Counted from the stretch's first letter, positions 21,485 to 33,840 are shown. The stretch: DNA of 64,000 bases from Coenobita brevimanus (GCA_032717465.1 CM064658.1:8750332-8814331), one strand, 5' to 3'. The notes: generated by a model not told the origin, from the letters alone. Program-made: numbers and translations.

Positions 21485-21690
21485 GTCATTGTTCTCTACC
21501 AGGAGAGTATGTTTTCACCCCTGTTTGTTCGTTTGTTAGTTTGTTTTTTTAGCAGGATTATTCAAAAACTAAAGGAGAGATCTGGATCAAGCTTGGTGGG
21601 TAGATAGCCCATGTCCCAGGGAACAATCGCTTAACTTTGGGGACCGATCCGGATTGTATTACAGATTCTGGATCCGGAAAGCTTTTCCTT
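21485..21690 (+). repeat. Fragment of a dispersed marine-invertebrate-type repeat
   Basis: The phrases 'gtatgttttcacccctgtttgttcg', 'agcaggattattcaaaaact' and 'ctggatcaagcttggtgg' resemble a repeat common in many aquatic animals. I know it only by memory. No termini were found. Confidence 0.4.
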
Positions 21691-21920
21691 TTTTATTTCT
21701 TTCTTTTTTTGTGGAACCATAATCAATGATGAGAAAACCTAACCCATTACCAAGAGAGGTTCAGGAATTACGTTGCCCTAGTCGGAGAGATGCGCTCCAC
21801 TGAGTGCCCCCTCTAGTTAGAATTGCCCTTAGCTGAAACAAAGTGGAGTTCTGGCACCCATTTTTACTTAATAGTCAGCGGATCGAATCTGTCTGGTAGG
21901 TAAAGGAAAATGTATCTAAT

Positions 21921-21940
21921 AATAATAATAATAATAATAA
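21921..21940. repeat. (AAT)n microsatellite
   Basis: Short trinucleotide tract. Confidence 0.9.
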
Positions 21941-22129
21941 CAAACTGCATATAGGTAAGCTAGTGAAGTAGAGCCAGGATTCTCGGAACTTAAATGGTGT
22001 GTGGATGAGTGTCTGGCCTATTTCACTGGTCACTGCCATGATGGTTCTATTTTTATAGTGTTTTGTTATATTTTTATATTGTTTGAGTGTAGCCTATACA
22101 CTGTATATACACTGTATATGGCTAGTGAG

Positions 22130-25100
22130 GGAGTGATCGCCCTCTACCTACACAGATCAAAAGCCCTCGGGAGCAGGGGGGTGGTTGCTTTCTCAGGCAG
22201 AGGAACTCCTTGAGAGTGAAATGGCTGGGAAGCATGCCCGCACGTGACTGGCTACAGCATAGCTGAGTCTTTTGGGTGTGGGCAATCAGGCAAGTTAGCT
22301 GCCTACTGCGACTGCAACACAATGGCGAGGTGTTCAGGAAGTTAGCCAAAGAAACCTTGATGGACTCTGAAAGAACAATAATGGCCCCCAGTCCCGTGCA
22401 GCCCTTAAATGGGCAGGGGGTGCTAAGAATCTCACGGTTGCCTCAATTACAATCTAATTCCTTTGTTAATGCAAAAAATACAATTAAAATTGGTAACTGG
22501 AATGTGAGAACGCTAAATCATGACGGTAAAATCGATGAGTTAGTGAAGGTTTTTCAAAATTACGGACTTGATATTTGTGCTCTGACAGAAATTAGATTAG
22601 CTGGAGTCGATAAGTTGGATTTGGAGGATGGTATACGTTTATTGATATCTGGCCGACAGGACGGAATGCATTATCAGGGAGTAGGATTGTTGCTGGGTTG
22701 TAAGGCAAATAAGGCTTTATGTGAGTGGGATCCTATAGATGAGCGATTGTTATATGCACGGTTTAAATCAAATCATGGCAACATCAGTCTGTTTGTGTGT
22801 TATGCACCTACTAATGATGCACTCGATGAAAGGAAAGACACATTTTATGAAAAGTTGCAAGAAGGAGTAGGAAGGGTACCTAGACATGATGTTTTGATCT
22901 GCGTTGGAGACTTTAATGCAGTAATGGGCTGTTCAAATGAGGGATTTGAGGCATGTATGGGTAAGATGGGAGTTGGTAGTAGGATGAGTGAAAACGGAGT
23001 GAGGTTTGGAAGCTTCTGTCTAGCAAATGACTTAGTCATCGGGGCACACTCTTTCAGCATTGCAATATACACAAGACAACTTGGGTGTCGCCGTGTGGAA
23101 AATATAAAAATCAGATTGATCACATCGCTATCAGTAGGAGGCATAGATGTTCTCTGCTAGATGTTCATGTTAAACGGGGAGCGGATATTGGTAGTGACCA
23201 TCAACTCAGCATTGCAAAAATAAGGTTTAAACTTAAAAATCAGAAGGAAAAATCTGGTGTTGGTAGATACGATATTGTTAAGCTTAGAAGGGAAGGAGAA
23301 GAAAAGGAGGAATTCAGATTAGAATGCAGAAATAGGTTTTTGGTGTTGGAAACGTTGGAAGAGGGGGAGAGAAGTGTAGATGAGATGTGGGAGGATGTGA
23401 ACAAAGTTTTGCATGAGACTGCTGAATGTACGATTGGAAGGAGACATAGATTCAGGAGAAAGAAATTGATATCAGAGGAAACGTGGGATATGATAAAAAA
23501 GAGAGGTGAGGCTAAATTGAGGAGTGAGATGCAATGCGTTGATGAACGAGAGATTGAATTAGCAAGAGCTGCGTACTGGAGTTTGAATTCAGAAGTAAGA
23601 AGGTTACCTAGGAGAGATAAAAGAAGATGTGTGGATGAAAAGGTTGCAGAGACTGAAATCTTAATAAACAAAAATGATGGACAGAGTCACAGAATAGCAT
23701 ATGAATCGATTAGAGAACTGAGTGGTAATGCAGGTAAACGCAAGGAAATACCAGTTAGAGACAGGGAAGGAAATTTATTGACCAAAGATGGAGATATTAA
23801 AAATAGATGGAAAGAGCATTTTGAGACAGTTCTTAATAGACCAATACCACCAGAAGAGGATATACCGTCTGCTCAGGAAGATTTAAATATAGAAACAGGA
23901 GAGTTGAGGCTTGCAGAAGTGGAGAAAGCAGTAAAACAGTTAAAGAATAATAAGGCACCAGGGGAGGATGGTTTATTTCCGGAAATGTTTAAAGTGGAGG
24001 GGGATAGATTAATAATGACCTTGACCAAGCTATTCAATAAGATATGGGTGACGGGGTTACTACAATCAGTTTGGAAGAATGGTGTAATTGTTAAAGTTCC
24101 GAAGAAGGGAGACCTGAGTGAATGTGGTAATTGGAGGGGAATCTCTTTGTCACCGATAGCTTTGAAAGTTTTCAGTAGAGTGTTGTTAAATAGGTTGGAG
24201 CCGGTGGTTGAGGGTATTCTGAGGGATGAACAGGCTGGTTTTAGAAAGGGCATCTGATGCAGCAAGTTAATGAAATGAGAGTACCGTTAAGTCTTTGTTT
24301 TGTTGATTTTGAAAAGGCTTTTGATAGTGTTTCGAGAGAGACTATGGGGAAGATCATGAGACATTATGGAATACCAGAGGAGTTTGTGAGGGTCATTGTG
24401 AACATGCATGAGGACACATTTTGTAAAGTGATGGTTGATGGTTGTCTGAGTGATTCGTTTGAAGTCAAGTCCGGAGTAATTCAGTGTGGTGTTCTATCGC
24501 CTTTACTATTTATATTGGTCATTGATTACATTATGAAACGCGTTGGAACAGAAACCGGTGCAGGTATACTTTGGGGAGAGAACAGGAAACTTTTGGATTT
24601 AGATTATGCAGATGATATAGTTTTGATTTGTGATGGGCCAGAAGAGATGCAGAGAGTGTTGGACTGTTTGGTGAGTGAAGGTCGCAAGGTGGGTTTGGTT
24701 ATTAATTGTGGAAAAACTGAAATAATCAATATGAATATGGAAAATGCGCAGGAATGTGTAATTGGAGGTATGGTTGTAATGCAAGTTGATAGGTTTAAAT
24801 ATTTAGGTACTTATTTAGCCAAGGATGGTTCTTTGAACTTTGAATTCGAGGAAAGGTTAAAGAAGGCTAATCAGGCAATGGGAATGCTTAAAAATATTTG
24901 GAATAATAACAATTTTTCTGTGCATACAAAAATCAAACTTTATAAGGTAATGGTTAGGAGTATCTTAATTTATGGACACGAGTCTTGGTACAGCACAGTG
25001 ACTATGGAAAATAAATTCTTGGTGTTTGAAAATAAAGCACTTAGAAGAATATTAGGAGTTAAGTGGTGGGAAAGGATACCAAATAGTAGAATTAGAGAAA

Positions 25101-25385
25101 TAACGGGAGTGCAGCCGATCGATGAATATGTTAGATTCTCACGATGGAAGTGGCTAGGACATGTGTATAGGAGACAGGGAATAGTACGAGGTACACCAGG
25201 GTGGGTGGCACTTGGTAGGAGAGGTAGAGGAAGGCCAAAAGAGACGTGGGTGAGGACAATGAGACGGGAAGCTGGAGATGAGTGTTGGGGAGATCTTGAG
25301 GAGTTAGCACAAGATAGGATGTGGTGGTGTGAGTTCATCGAGGCCCTATGCATCCCCGAGGGTGCCACAGGAAATGATTGATTTG
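22130..25385 (+). mobile_element. NL3 LINE, near full-length
   Basis: It runs from a G/C-rich leader (about 22130-22480) through endonuclease and reverse transcriptase to a stop at 25379-25381. The protein end is followed almost at once by the terminus ATGATTG. The second copy (50285-50985) ends in (ATTG)n at exactly the same place, which defines the 3' end and a tail-like tandem repeat. The 5' boundary is not fixed because no target duplication was found. Confidence 0.85.
22276..25381 (+). pseudogene. NL3 endonuclease-reverse transcriptase in three frames
   Basis: Piece 1 (22276-23160) is the APE endonuclease N-terminus (KIGNWNVRTLNHDGKIDEL, DICALTEIRLAGV, VCYAPTNDALDERKD, LICVGDFNAVMG). 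A one-base loss near 23052 shifts the frame. Piece 2 (23085-24257) holds the endonuclease end (NQIDHIAISRRHR, GSDHQLSIAKI), a basic linker and the RT fingers (KNNKAPGEDGLFPEMFK, NWRGISLSPIALKVFSRVLL, DEQAGFRKG). About 25 bases are missing at 24255. Piece 3 (24257-25381) holds FVDFEKAFDSVSRE, LDYADDIVLICDG, FKYLGTYLAKDGSL and a C-terminal RWKWLGHVYRRQG block. The usual VRQGCVLSP is altered to VIQCGVLSP, so the enzyme would be dead even without the frameshifts. Confidence 0.92.
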
Positions 25386-25431
25386 TTATATCCCTGCTCA
25401 CAATAGAGAGAGGGATATTGCTTTGCTTTAC

Positions 25432-25433
<2 letters not shown>

Positions 25434-25487
<54 letters not shown>
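25434..25487. repeat. (GT)n microsatellite
   Basis: Uninterrupted GT repeat just downstream of the NL3 end. Confidence 0.97.
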
Positions 25488-25490
<3 letters not shown>

Positions 25491-25494
25491 TAAA

Positions 25495-25945
25495 TGAAAC
25501 AGTTTTGATCCGATTTAAGCCAAACGTTGGAAGGGTTGAGGGTTTTGCTAGTTGTTGACCCACAGTTTCTGAAGACAAATCAAACGTCAAGGTCACATGG
25601 CAAAGTAAAATTAAACAGTTTTGATCAGATTTAAGCTAAACTTGGGGCTGAAGGTAAGGCAAAGATGAAGTGATATGCTTTTCAGAATAATCACTCGAAG
25701 GTCAAGCCATAAAGCAAGGTCAAATGTTCCTATAACTCAGCTTTGATTCGAGGTGGATCGAACTTGGTGGAGGGGATGAGGGTAAGGCACGGATGAAGAG
25801 CTTCGATTTTGAAAACAAGACATTATAGATGAAAGATCAGACTTGGAAGATGGGTTGAGGGTCAGGCAAGAATGAAGTAATTTGAATTTGAAAACAGTTG
25901 GTCTATCGTTAAGGCCACAGGGAAAAATCAAATGTTTGGTACTCA
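25495..25945. repeat. AGGTCA-rich degenerate tandem repeat, locus 2
   Basis: About four diverged units with 'gatttaagc(c/t)aaac', 'ggttgaggg', 'ggcaagaatgaagtaatttgaatttgaaaac' and 'aaggtcaagcca' phrases. Confidence 0.75.
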
Positions 25946-26046
25946 GACCAGCTGTAGGGAGCGGGTCTTGCACCCTGAATGCTTATTCCTGTATTTCCTT
26001 GTTTCCTGGATTCTACCTCACCCCATCCTTTGTGGGAAAAGGAGTT

Positions 26047-26047
26047 C

Positions 26048-26106
<59 letters not shown>
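26047..26106. repeat. Compound (GCT)n(GAT)n trinucleotide repeat
   Basis: About ten CTG/GCT units pass directly into about eight ATG/GAT units. The open frame through it encodes only Ala and Asp runs and has no other support. Confidence 0.95.
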
Positions 26107-26109
<3 letters not shown>

Positions 26110-27074
26110 ATACTACAGAAGCGCAATAGAACAGGGGAGAACCTAACATTAAAAATCGTATACACTAAGTACTGTGAATCATGAACGCATAGTGATAGAG
26201 GAATGAGGGGAGAAATGGGCAGAGGAAAGTGTCGTAAAAAGCAATTATACATCGTGCCTGGCAGGCGTGAAAGAAAGTTTACGAGGTTATCTTTGGAATA
26301 CATCAGCATGGTTACAGTTCTCAACCGGTACAGAGACGCAGTTACTGATGAGCATATGGGTGAATTATGAAGGAGACCATTTTCGCCCATAAGGTTATCA
26401 GTATTTGTAGCTTTGTAACAGTGAAGAATTGGACCAGTGTTGATATAGCATTCATATTCAATACTGGGTCAAGAACAACCTCCTGAAATTTCTCACACAT
26501 ATCTTACAAAATCCTGTGTAAGTACTGTATTCTTTGGACATTTTGTATATACACTGTGCAACATTGATATTCAGAAGAATTGAGAAAAATCAGTGTAAAG
26601 CGGAAGGAACGGCTAAAAGGCTGGCATCAAGGAAATATCAGTTACACGTATCACTGACGCAGAATATTAAGACAGAAAAAATACAATATAAAACGAAGCA
26701 TGATACAGAGATATGAAGTGTAGATAAGAGAGTGAGCAGGCTTATCCTGGCTGAGTCAACCCTCGACAGAAATGAAGGAAGTCTTGCTGTAGCTTGGAAT
26801 AAAAAACATTTTTTTTTTTTAAATTCTCGGGCGAAAACTAACCCCTTCATTACAATGGCATCGTATATTCCTTTATATTCCTGTTATCTCCGGACGACAT
26901 TACTTAGTTCGAGAGACCCAAGGGGTAAATTCCTTTAAATAGATGACATTTTAAAAATTTTGATTCTCTCTGTTCCTAGACGCTTCCATTCGCCACAAGA
27001 TAAACATTTCCAACAGGAGCGGTTAGATGCAGCCTTCATTAACATTTCCTCTGCTAGACATAATTCTGAAGTTA
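26107..27074. other. No recognised feature
   Basis: AT-rich sequence without domain or repeat matches in the window. Confidence 0.45.
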
Positions 27075-27574
27075 ATTAAAACATGGTCTGGAAGTAACAA
27101 GAGTAAATCAAACAACAACTCAGTAAAATTTTCCAAGGAAAATTTTGATAAACAAAAACTTTCCACAGCCATTGCCTACTAGAGGCCAAACTATATAGGG
27201 ACCTTGAGGTAAAGATCACTGATCCGGTGCAGGTCACCTTAGGTCATCACAGTCAATCATTCCACCAAGTTTGGCGGCTCAACCTTTAATCCTTCACGAA
27301 AAATTAGGTGACATCCAGAATATCCAGAGAAGTCCCAATTATTGACCCCAGGCGTAATCAGAAAATAATCAACTTATTAGAACCATGCTCCGTTTAGCAC
27401 TGCGTCCGCCTTAACGCTATATTGAGGTAAAATTTCAGCTCCTTAGCTTAAGCGGAGCCACTCACTTTTCTGTGTTTTTGATAAATCCAAGATCAGGTTG
27501 ACGGATTGCCACCATACATGGCCAAAAGAGGCGGACAGCTGTCCTACTAAGTCGACCAAGTTTGAAGGCTTGAG
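27075..27574. repeat. Dispersed repeat family Z, left part
   Basis: The phrases 'ttccacagccattgcctact', 'gggaccttgaggt', 'aggtcatcacagtca' and 'ccaccaagtttgg' recur in the same order at 31190-31540 and 31830-32120. NL2 inserted into it at 27581, which is why the repeat continues after 31061. Confidence 0.75.
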
Positions 27575-27581
27575 GTCAAAT

Positions 27582-30500
27582 CTATCTATCTATATACCTA
27601 GGCTGCTTCCCCCAAGGAAAGGGAGGTAGCCGAGACAGGACGACACACTCCCCATTTACTCATCCATTCAAACACATTCATTCGCATCTTAGCCCCAAAG
27701 GGGAGAACGGACAGATCCTCACCGCACTACACTGCACAAGGGTCAACTGCACAATGCAATCAGTGACATCCGCAGCAGGGCCCGACAGCAGAGCTGGTTT
27801 ACCCCTGCCACATCATAACAGATTCATCCCCTTACCCGCACCTGACCTGAAATAGCTGATCAGACCAAATGTGGGAGAATATCCCCTCAGGGCTGCGTCA
27901 TCACTTATTCATTCACAATTTCTCTCCATTTAGTTCTGTCACGCACAGCCACTCTTCCTTGCTCAACAGACATCCCTCTCACATCCAGCGCTCTCTTCAC
28001 ACTGTCCATCCATCCTATTCGTGGTCTTCTTCTCAGCCTTACACCTCTCACATCAGATCTAGTTATCTTTTTCACCAATCGCTCATTATCCATTCCCTCA
28101 ATATGCCCAAACCATCGCAACACCTTCTGCTCAACTCTGCCAGCCATCTCCCGAACAACTCCAGTTCTCCTTCGCACTTCATCATTCCGCACTCGATCCA
28201 TACACGTCACTCCACACATACTCCTCAGACACCTCATCTCCATTACATTCAATCTTTTCCTCTCTCCTACACCCATATCCCATGTTTCAGCCCCATATAA
28301 TGCAGTCGGTACCACAACACCCTCATACAGCCTTCTCTTTACATCCTTTCTAAGTGAACGACATCTAAACACTTTTTTCATTCCTCCCAGCACCTTTCCT
28401 ACTTCATTTATTCTAAACTTCACTTCTGCATCTATTCTTCCATCCACAGCAACATGTGACCCTAGATATTTAAAACACTCTACCTCCTCAAACAACTCGC
28501 CATTCAAAACTATATTCATCCCCCTACCATCTACCAACCTCGTACACTTCATCACTTTACTCTTATTCTCATTTACTTTCAATTTCCTCCTTTCACACAC
28601 CCTTCCAAACTCCTCTACCAACTGTCTCAATCTCTTCTCTGAATCAGCCACCAGTGCAGTATCATCTGCAAACAGCAGCTGCTTCAGATTTCACTCTCCA
28701 CCATCAACATTCACCAGACTCAGACCTCCACCTAAAACTCTTGCATTCACCTCCCTTACAACAACATCCATGTAAATATTAAACAACCAAGGCGACATCA
28801 CACATCCCTGTCGCAGCCCCACTCTCACAGGAAACCAATCACTCACAGCATTTCCCACTCTTACACACGCTCTACTATTTACATAAAAACTTTTCACCCC
28901 TTTTAGTAATCTACCATCAAGTCCATACAATCTTAAAACAGTCCACAAAGCCTCCCTATCAATTCTATCATACGCTTTCTCTAAATCCATAAATGCCCAA
29001 AACACATCCTTGCCTCTCGCTAAATACTTTTCACACACTTGTTTCACCGCAAACACCTGATCCACGTATCCCCTCCCTCTCCTAAAGCCACACTGCTCAT
29101 CACCAGTCACTCCCTCTGTACCCTCTCTAACTCTCATAATTAACACTCTACCATACACCTTACCTACAACACTCAACAGATTTATACCCCTAAAGCTAGT
29201 ACATTCATACTTATCACCCTTGCCTTTATACAACGGGACCACACAAGCACTTGCCCAGTCAACTTGCACCATACTTTTCACAAAGCACACATTCAACAAT
29301 CTTAGTAACCAGTCAACAATAGTCACTCCACCACCCTTCAGGCATTCCACAGCACACCCATCCATACCTGCAGCTTTCCCTGTTTTCATCTCCTTTACTG
29401 CCTTCTCCACTTCCTCCTTCGTGATCAAAGAATCATTCAACTCTCCCAACACATTTATTCCTTGCACCCATCCATCTGCCACAATCTCAGCCACCCTTTC
29501 CTCCTCTACATTTAACAATCTTTCAAAATACTCTGCCCATCTCTTCCTTACTGCATCCATCTCAGTTAACATCCTTCCATCCTCTGCTTTTACTCGTTCT
29601 TCCTTCCCAGACTCTTCCTTTCGCAACCTTTTCACCTCCTTCCAAAACATTTTCTTATTCTGTTGAAAATTCTCTGTCAGCCGCCTACCCCACCTCTCAT
29701 CTGCTGCCACTTTAGCATCATGCACAGCCCTTCTCGCCCTAGTCCTCTTTTCCTTATACCTCTCATATGACATCTCATCCTTCCTCTGGAGCCACACTTC
29801 ATATGCACGTCTCTTCTCAGCCACAGCCATACTTACTTCCTCGCACCACCATTCACTTCCTTTTCTTACACCACCACCCACACGTCTCACACCACACACC
29901 TCTTCTGCATGCCCCACCACAGCACTCTTAAATAACTGCCATTCCTCCTCCACACTGCCATTTTCCCGATCTTTCACTGCATTCCACTCATCTTTGAATT
30001 TCTTCTGACACCCTATCTTTTTCTCTCTTTTATCCAACTCACTCACTTTCAAAACCTCCCTGCCACACCTAACCCTCCTAGCTCTCACCCATCTCTTACC
30101 TACTCTTAACTTTCCCTCCACCAGGTAGTGGTCAGACATACCTCCACCCTTCCCTCTCAGAACTCTCACATCCAACAATCTTCCTATTACATTCCTAGAC
30201 ACAACCACATAGTCCATCAAAGCTCTATCAACAACCCTTCTACCCTCCTGTCTCACCCATGTATACTTATAAATATCTTTCTTCTCAAACAACGTATTTC
30301 CAATCACCATCTCTCGCTCAACACACATCGCTATCATTTGCTCCCCATTTTCATTTCTTCCAGGCACACCATGCATACCAACTACACCTTCAACTGCTAC
30401 ATTTCCCACTCTAGCATTCAGATCTCCCATCATTACCACATTCACATTCGCTCCAAAACTCTGCAGACACTCATCAACATCATTCCAGAAAGACTCCCTC

Positions 30501-31054
30501 TCTTCTTCATCGCTTTCACTACCAGGCCCATATGCACTCACAAACACCCACAACTCACGTTTAAATTTCGCTTTCACCCACATCAGTCTCGATGACACCT
30601 CCCTCCATTCAATCACACACTGCTGTACTTCCGGACTCACTAACAAGGCCACACCTTCTCTTGCCCTTCCTCTATCAACACCTGACAATGTTCCATTCTC
30701 ACTACCAAACATAGACTCACCCTTCCCTTTCATCTTCGTTTCACTCAAAGCTAACACATCCAACTTTCTTCTCACAAACATTCTCCCAATCTCCTCCCTT
30801 TTAGCCTCAATCGTACTACATCCACTCACATTCATAGACCCAATCTTCAGGGTGCAGGGATAACTCCATCCCCCATCCCTTTCTCTGGCCTGTCTCTTTT
30901 TAGGAACTAAAAAACAGAGGAGGGGGTCCCTAGTCCCCTCACCCCGTCCCTTTTAGTCGCCTTTTACGACACGCAGGGAATACAGTGGCAGTATTCTTCC
31001 TAACACAACCTGGCCGCAGAGTAGTAATACCACCCCATAGTGCGGCCAGATTGT
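27582..31054 (-). mobile_element. NL2 LINE, complete, 3473 bp
   Basis: It is flanked by the 7-bp duplication GTCAAAT (27575-27581 and 31055-31061), with family Z sequence continuing on both sides. The 3' end carries (CTAT)n (27582-27592), which is (ATAG)n in the transcript. The first 50 transcribed bases form a hairpin: ACAATCTGGCCGCA (31054-31041) pairs with TGCGGCCAGGTTGT (31018-31005). It is followed by the core CGTGTCGTAAAAGGCGACTA (30972-30953), shared with NL1. One ORF occupies most of the element. The 3' UTR of about 320 bp contains CCTTTCCTTGGGGGAAGCAG, also found at 56711. Confidence 0.93.
27905..30835 (-). pseudogene. NL2 endonuclease-reverse transcriptase, one internal stop
   Basis: A 977-codon frame runs from ATG 30835 to 27905, broken only by TGA at 28693-28691 (codon 715), just before the catalytic LLFADDTALV. 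Endonuclease blocks are VLALSETKMKG, VMMGDLNARVGN, RALMDYVVVSRN and SDHYLVEGKL (roughly residues 28-245). RT blocks are GKAAGMDGCAVECLK, CVVPLYKGKGDK, RGINLLSVVGKVYGR, CGFRRGRGYVDQV, FMDLEKAYDRIDRE and GLRQGCVMSPWLFNIYMD. After the stop come FADD, FKYLGSHVAVDGRI, ALYGAETW, MEMRCLRSMCGV and RWFGHIEGMDNERL. The stop may replace a Trp codon (TGG to TGA). Apart from this the copy looks young. Confidence 0.93.
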
Positions 31055-31061
31055 GTCAAAT

Positions 31062-31105
31062 ACCAGTTGAAATATCGTGGTTCTAAAATAATAATAATAA
31101 TAATA

Positions 31106-31138
<33 letters not shown>

Positions 31139-32150
31139 CTGACAAGGATAATAAAACTTCCCACAGGCATGTTAAAATTTTTAATAATAATAATTACTAG
31201 AAAACTGCAAAATTGTCCAAGGACAATTTTAATAAAGAAAATCTTCCCACGACCATTGCCTACTAGAAGCCGAGCTATAATGGGTCCTTGGGGTCAAGAT
31301 CACAGAGTTTGGGTATATCACCGTAGGTCATCACAGTCTATATGTCCACCAAGTTTGGTGGCTCTAGCTTTAATCCTTCATGAAACGCTTCCTAGCTGAA
31401 ACAGTTCTTGAGACAGCGTGGCTGACTCACTTTCCTGTGCTCCAGATAAGATCAGGAGATCCAGTCGACGGACTGCCACCATAATTGGCCATAAGAGGCA
31501 GACAGCTGCCTGACCGAGCTGACCAAGCTTGAAGACTCTACGTCAAATAGCCTTTGAAATATCACAGTTTTAAATATGTAAGAATAAAAATAACGTGGAC
31601 AAGAATAATCAAACCTCCCACAGGAATGTGGGAAGTTATAACTAGAACACCGTAAACTTGTCCAAGGATAATTTTGATCAACAAAAACTTGCCACAGGAA
31701 TGTGGGAAGTTATAACTAGAACACCGTAAACTTGTCCAAGGATAATTTTGATCAACAAAAACTTGCCACAGGAATGTGGGAAGTTTTAACCAGAACTCTG
31801 TAAAAATGTCCAAGGACAATTTTCGTAAGGGAAAAATTTTCCACAGCCATTGCCTACTTGAAGCTGAGTTATAAAGGGATCTTGAGGTCAAGGTCACTGA
31901 TTATCTGATAATGTGCACGGCACCTCAGGTCATCACAGTCTGTAAGTCCACCAAGTTTGGTGGCTCTAGGTTTAATCCTTCATGGAAAATTAGATGACAT
32001 AGCGAATATCCTGGAGTCCTAATTTTTTACCCTAAGAGATCTCAGAGAATAATCAACCGATTGGAACCACACCTCTTTCCGCACTGCGTCCACCTTAAGG
32101 CTATATTGTGGTAAAATGTCAGTTTCATAGCTTAAACAGTTCTCGTAATA
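31062..32150. repeat. Dispersed repeat family Z, right part, with 74-bp tandem units
   Basis: It contains (AAT)n/(ATT)n at 31085-31136 and two further copies of the Z phrases. From 31620 to 31800 a unit of 74 bp (taactagaacaccgtaaact to aggaatgtgggaag) is repeated more than twice at near identity. Confidence 0.75.
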
Positions 32151-32930
32151 TACTCCGGGTAATGGGATGTGAAAATACTTTGCATTAAGCTTTCAGGATG
32201 CAGATATGCGACAAGAAATATTTTGATAGATATTTTGTCTGACACCACTTCATTATAAATTATGTGAATACTTCGCTGGGCCAGTAAATATAAAAGTAAA
32301 GCGTGTCACCAACCTCACCCTTTTAAATATAATCGTATCATGGACCGTAGGAATGCAGGCTAAGTTATTCCTACATCTCTTCACTTGCTCATTGGCCGAC
32401 ATTATATGAGAGAGAGAAAGGGAGACAGAGAGCCGAGCTGTCGGAGGTGGGTGTCGTGAGGGAATTTACTGGGTTCATTATGGTAAATAATTTCCTGTGA
32501 GAATTCTAGTCACTTACTGTAAAAAGAAAATGGTTACATATTGAAGTACCACACTAATTTTCTTAGTGCGGGCTATTATTACTATTTCATAAAACGTGTA
32601 GTATAAGTCAACTTTTATCAATAGCATAAAAGTACGCCCTGTTCTCTGAACCTTCCTGATCCCCTGAGCTCCTTCACCATCCTTCTTGTGTAATACAATA
32701 TTCGCTCGAACACCTCTCTCTGCTTTCCTACTTCACTAAAATCTGTTATCAGAGACTAGGAATCTTGTTGTTTTGCTTTTAATATTAAAGGTTTACGTTC
32801 TTTGTATATCTGTATAACTCTCTCCCATTAAGATTTCATAGACCAAATGAAAGGGGGGCAAAGAGATGTGTGACGGAAGGGGTTCACAGACCACCAGCCG
32901 GAAAATGCGTTTTTGTTGGATAACACTATT
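32151..32930. repeat. Dispersed repeat family W, copy 1, left segment
   Basis: It aligns with 55660-56290 through 'tgacaccacttcattataaattatgtg', 'gtaggaatgcaggctaagttatt', 'gagggaatttactgg', 'ctgatcccctgagctccttcac' and 'gatttcatagaccaaatgaaagg'. Its nature is unknown. No coding capacity or termini were identified. Confidence 0.7.
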
Positions 32931-33640
32931 TTCACCCATACTCTCTCATGTGGCCTTGGATAAGATCACTTTCCACCACTGGAAGTGTGGTTGAAAGTCC
33001 TTCAAAAAAGGTATTGTACATCATCCTTATGTTACACGCCATTCGCCCAGGACTGGCCGCGAAACATAAGGTTGCCTCGTGTACGCAGCTGTGGTGGTGG
33101 TACGGGAGCAGAGGAGCGCGTCTTGCCTGTGTGTACCGGTGTTGCATGCGGCCAGTGAGAATGTGGCTGGGTCGCAAGCCTTGCTTACTGAATGGCTGGT
33201 TGTATGTGGCGCTGTGTTTGGCGGCAGTTTCTGTCGCACCATTCTTCAGTCCCTACCGTTGTACTCTGTTCGTGGCATGCAAAAAGGAATTCTCGCTGGT
33301 TTACAGCATACCCGTTTGACCTTTTTTGGGGGGGCCATAGCACATTCATATTGTTTAGTGGTACATATCTTCGTTTTAATCAATGTTGTTTTTTGCTTAA
33401 GCAATCAGGTTTTGCCAGAAAATGGGTTGAAAGTTCAGCAAAATGAAAAAAAAAAAAAAAAGATATAAACTTCATAGATATGGCAAAATTATTATAATTA
33501 TTATAATTATTATTATAATTATCGCAATCTACCTTTCCTAGGGAAAAAAAAAATGTTCTACCATCAAAATTAAAAAGTTATGGTTGCGATATTATTGCTG
33601 AACTTTGAACCACTTTTCTGGCATCTTATGACTGGGAGTG
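32931..33640. other. Unidentified insert in repeat W
   Basis: This block, with a G/C-rich centre (33040-33300), separates parts of W that are contiguous at 56290-56340. It ends in an A-run (33447-33462) and AT-rich hairpin-prone sequence (33485-33520). Open frames here show no recognisable domain. Confidence 0.4.
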
Positions 33641-33840
33641 GGAACACCGTATGTCGCGTGCCCCCTCAAGAATGCCCCATCCAGAATATGCCCGACCAAA
33701 TGCTGCTAACCAATACTCTACACTGTCCCAGCGTACCTGTTATTTTATTCTTGTTACCTGCAAGCGGCATAATTCAGCTTAGGAGAAGCTTCGAAATAGA
33801 GGAGTTTGATGTAAGCTTCATGAACTCCATGCTCTGGAAG
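33641..33840. repeat. Dispersed repeat family W, copy 1, right segment
   Basis: It aligns with 56340-56470 through 'tgttattttattcttgttacctgcaag', 'ggcataattcagcttagg' and 'tgatgtaagcttcatgaa'. Confidence 0.7.

Noticed and set aside
33027..33468. Several overlapping frames in a G/C-rich block, possible exon
   Set aside because: No recognisable protein and no convincing splice pattern. The block appears to interrupt a repeat.
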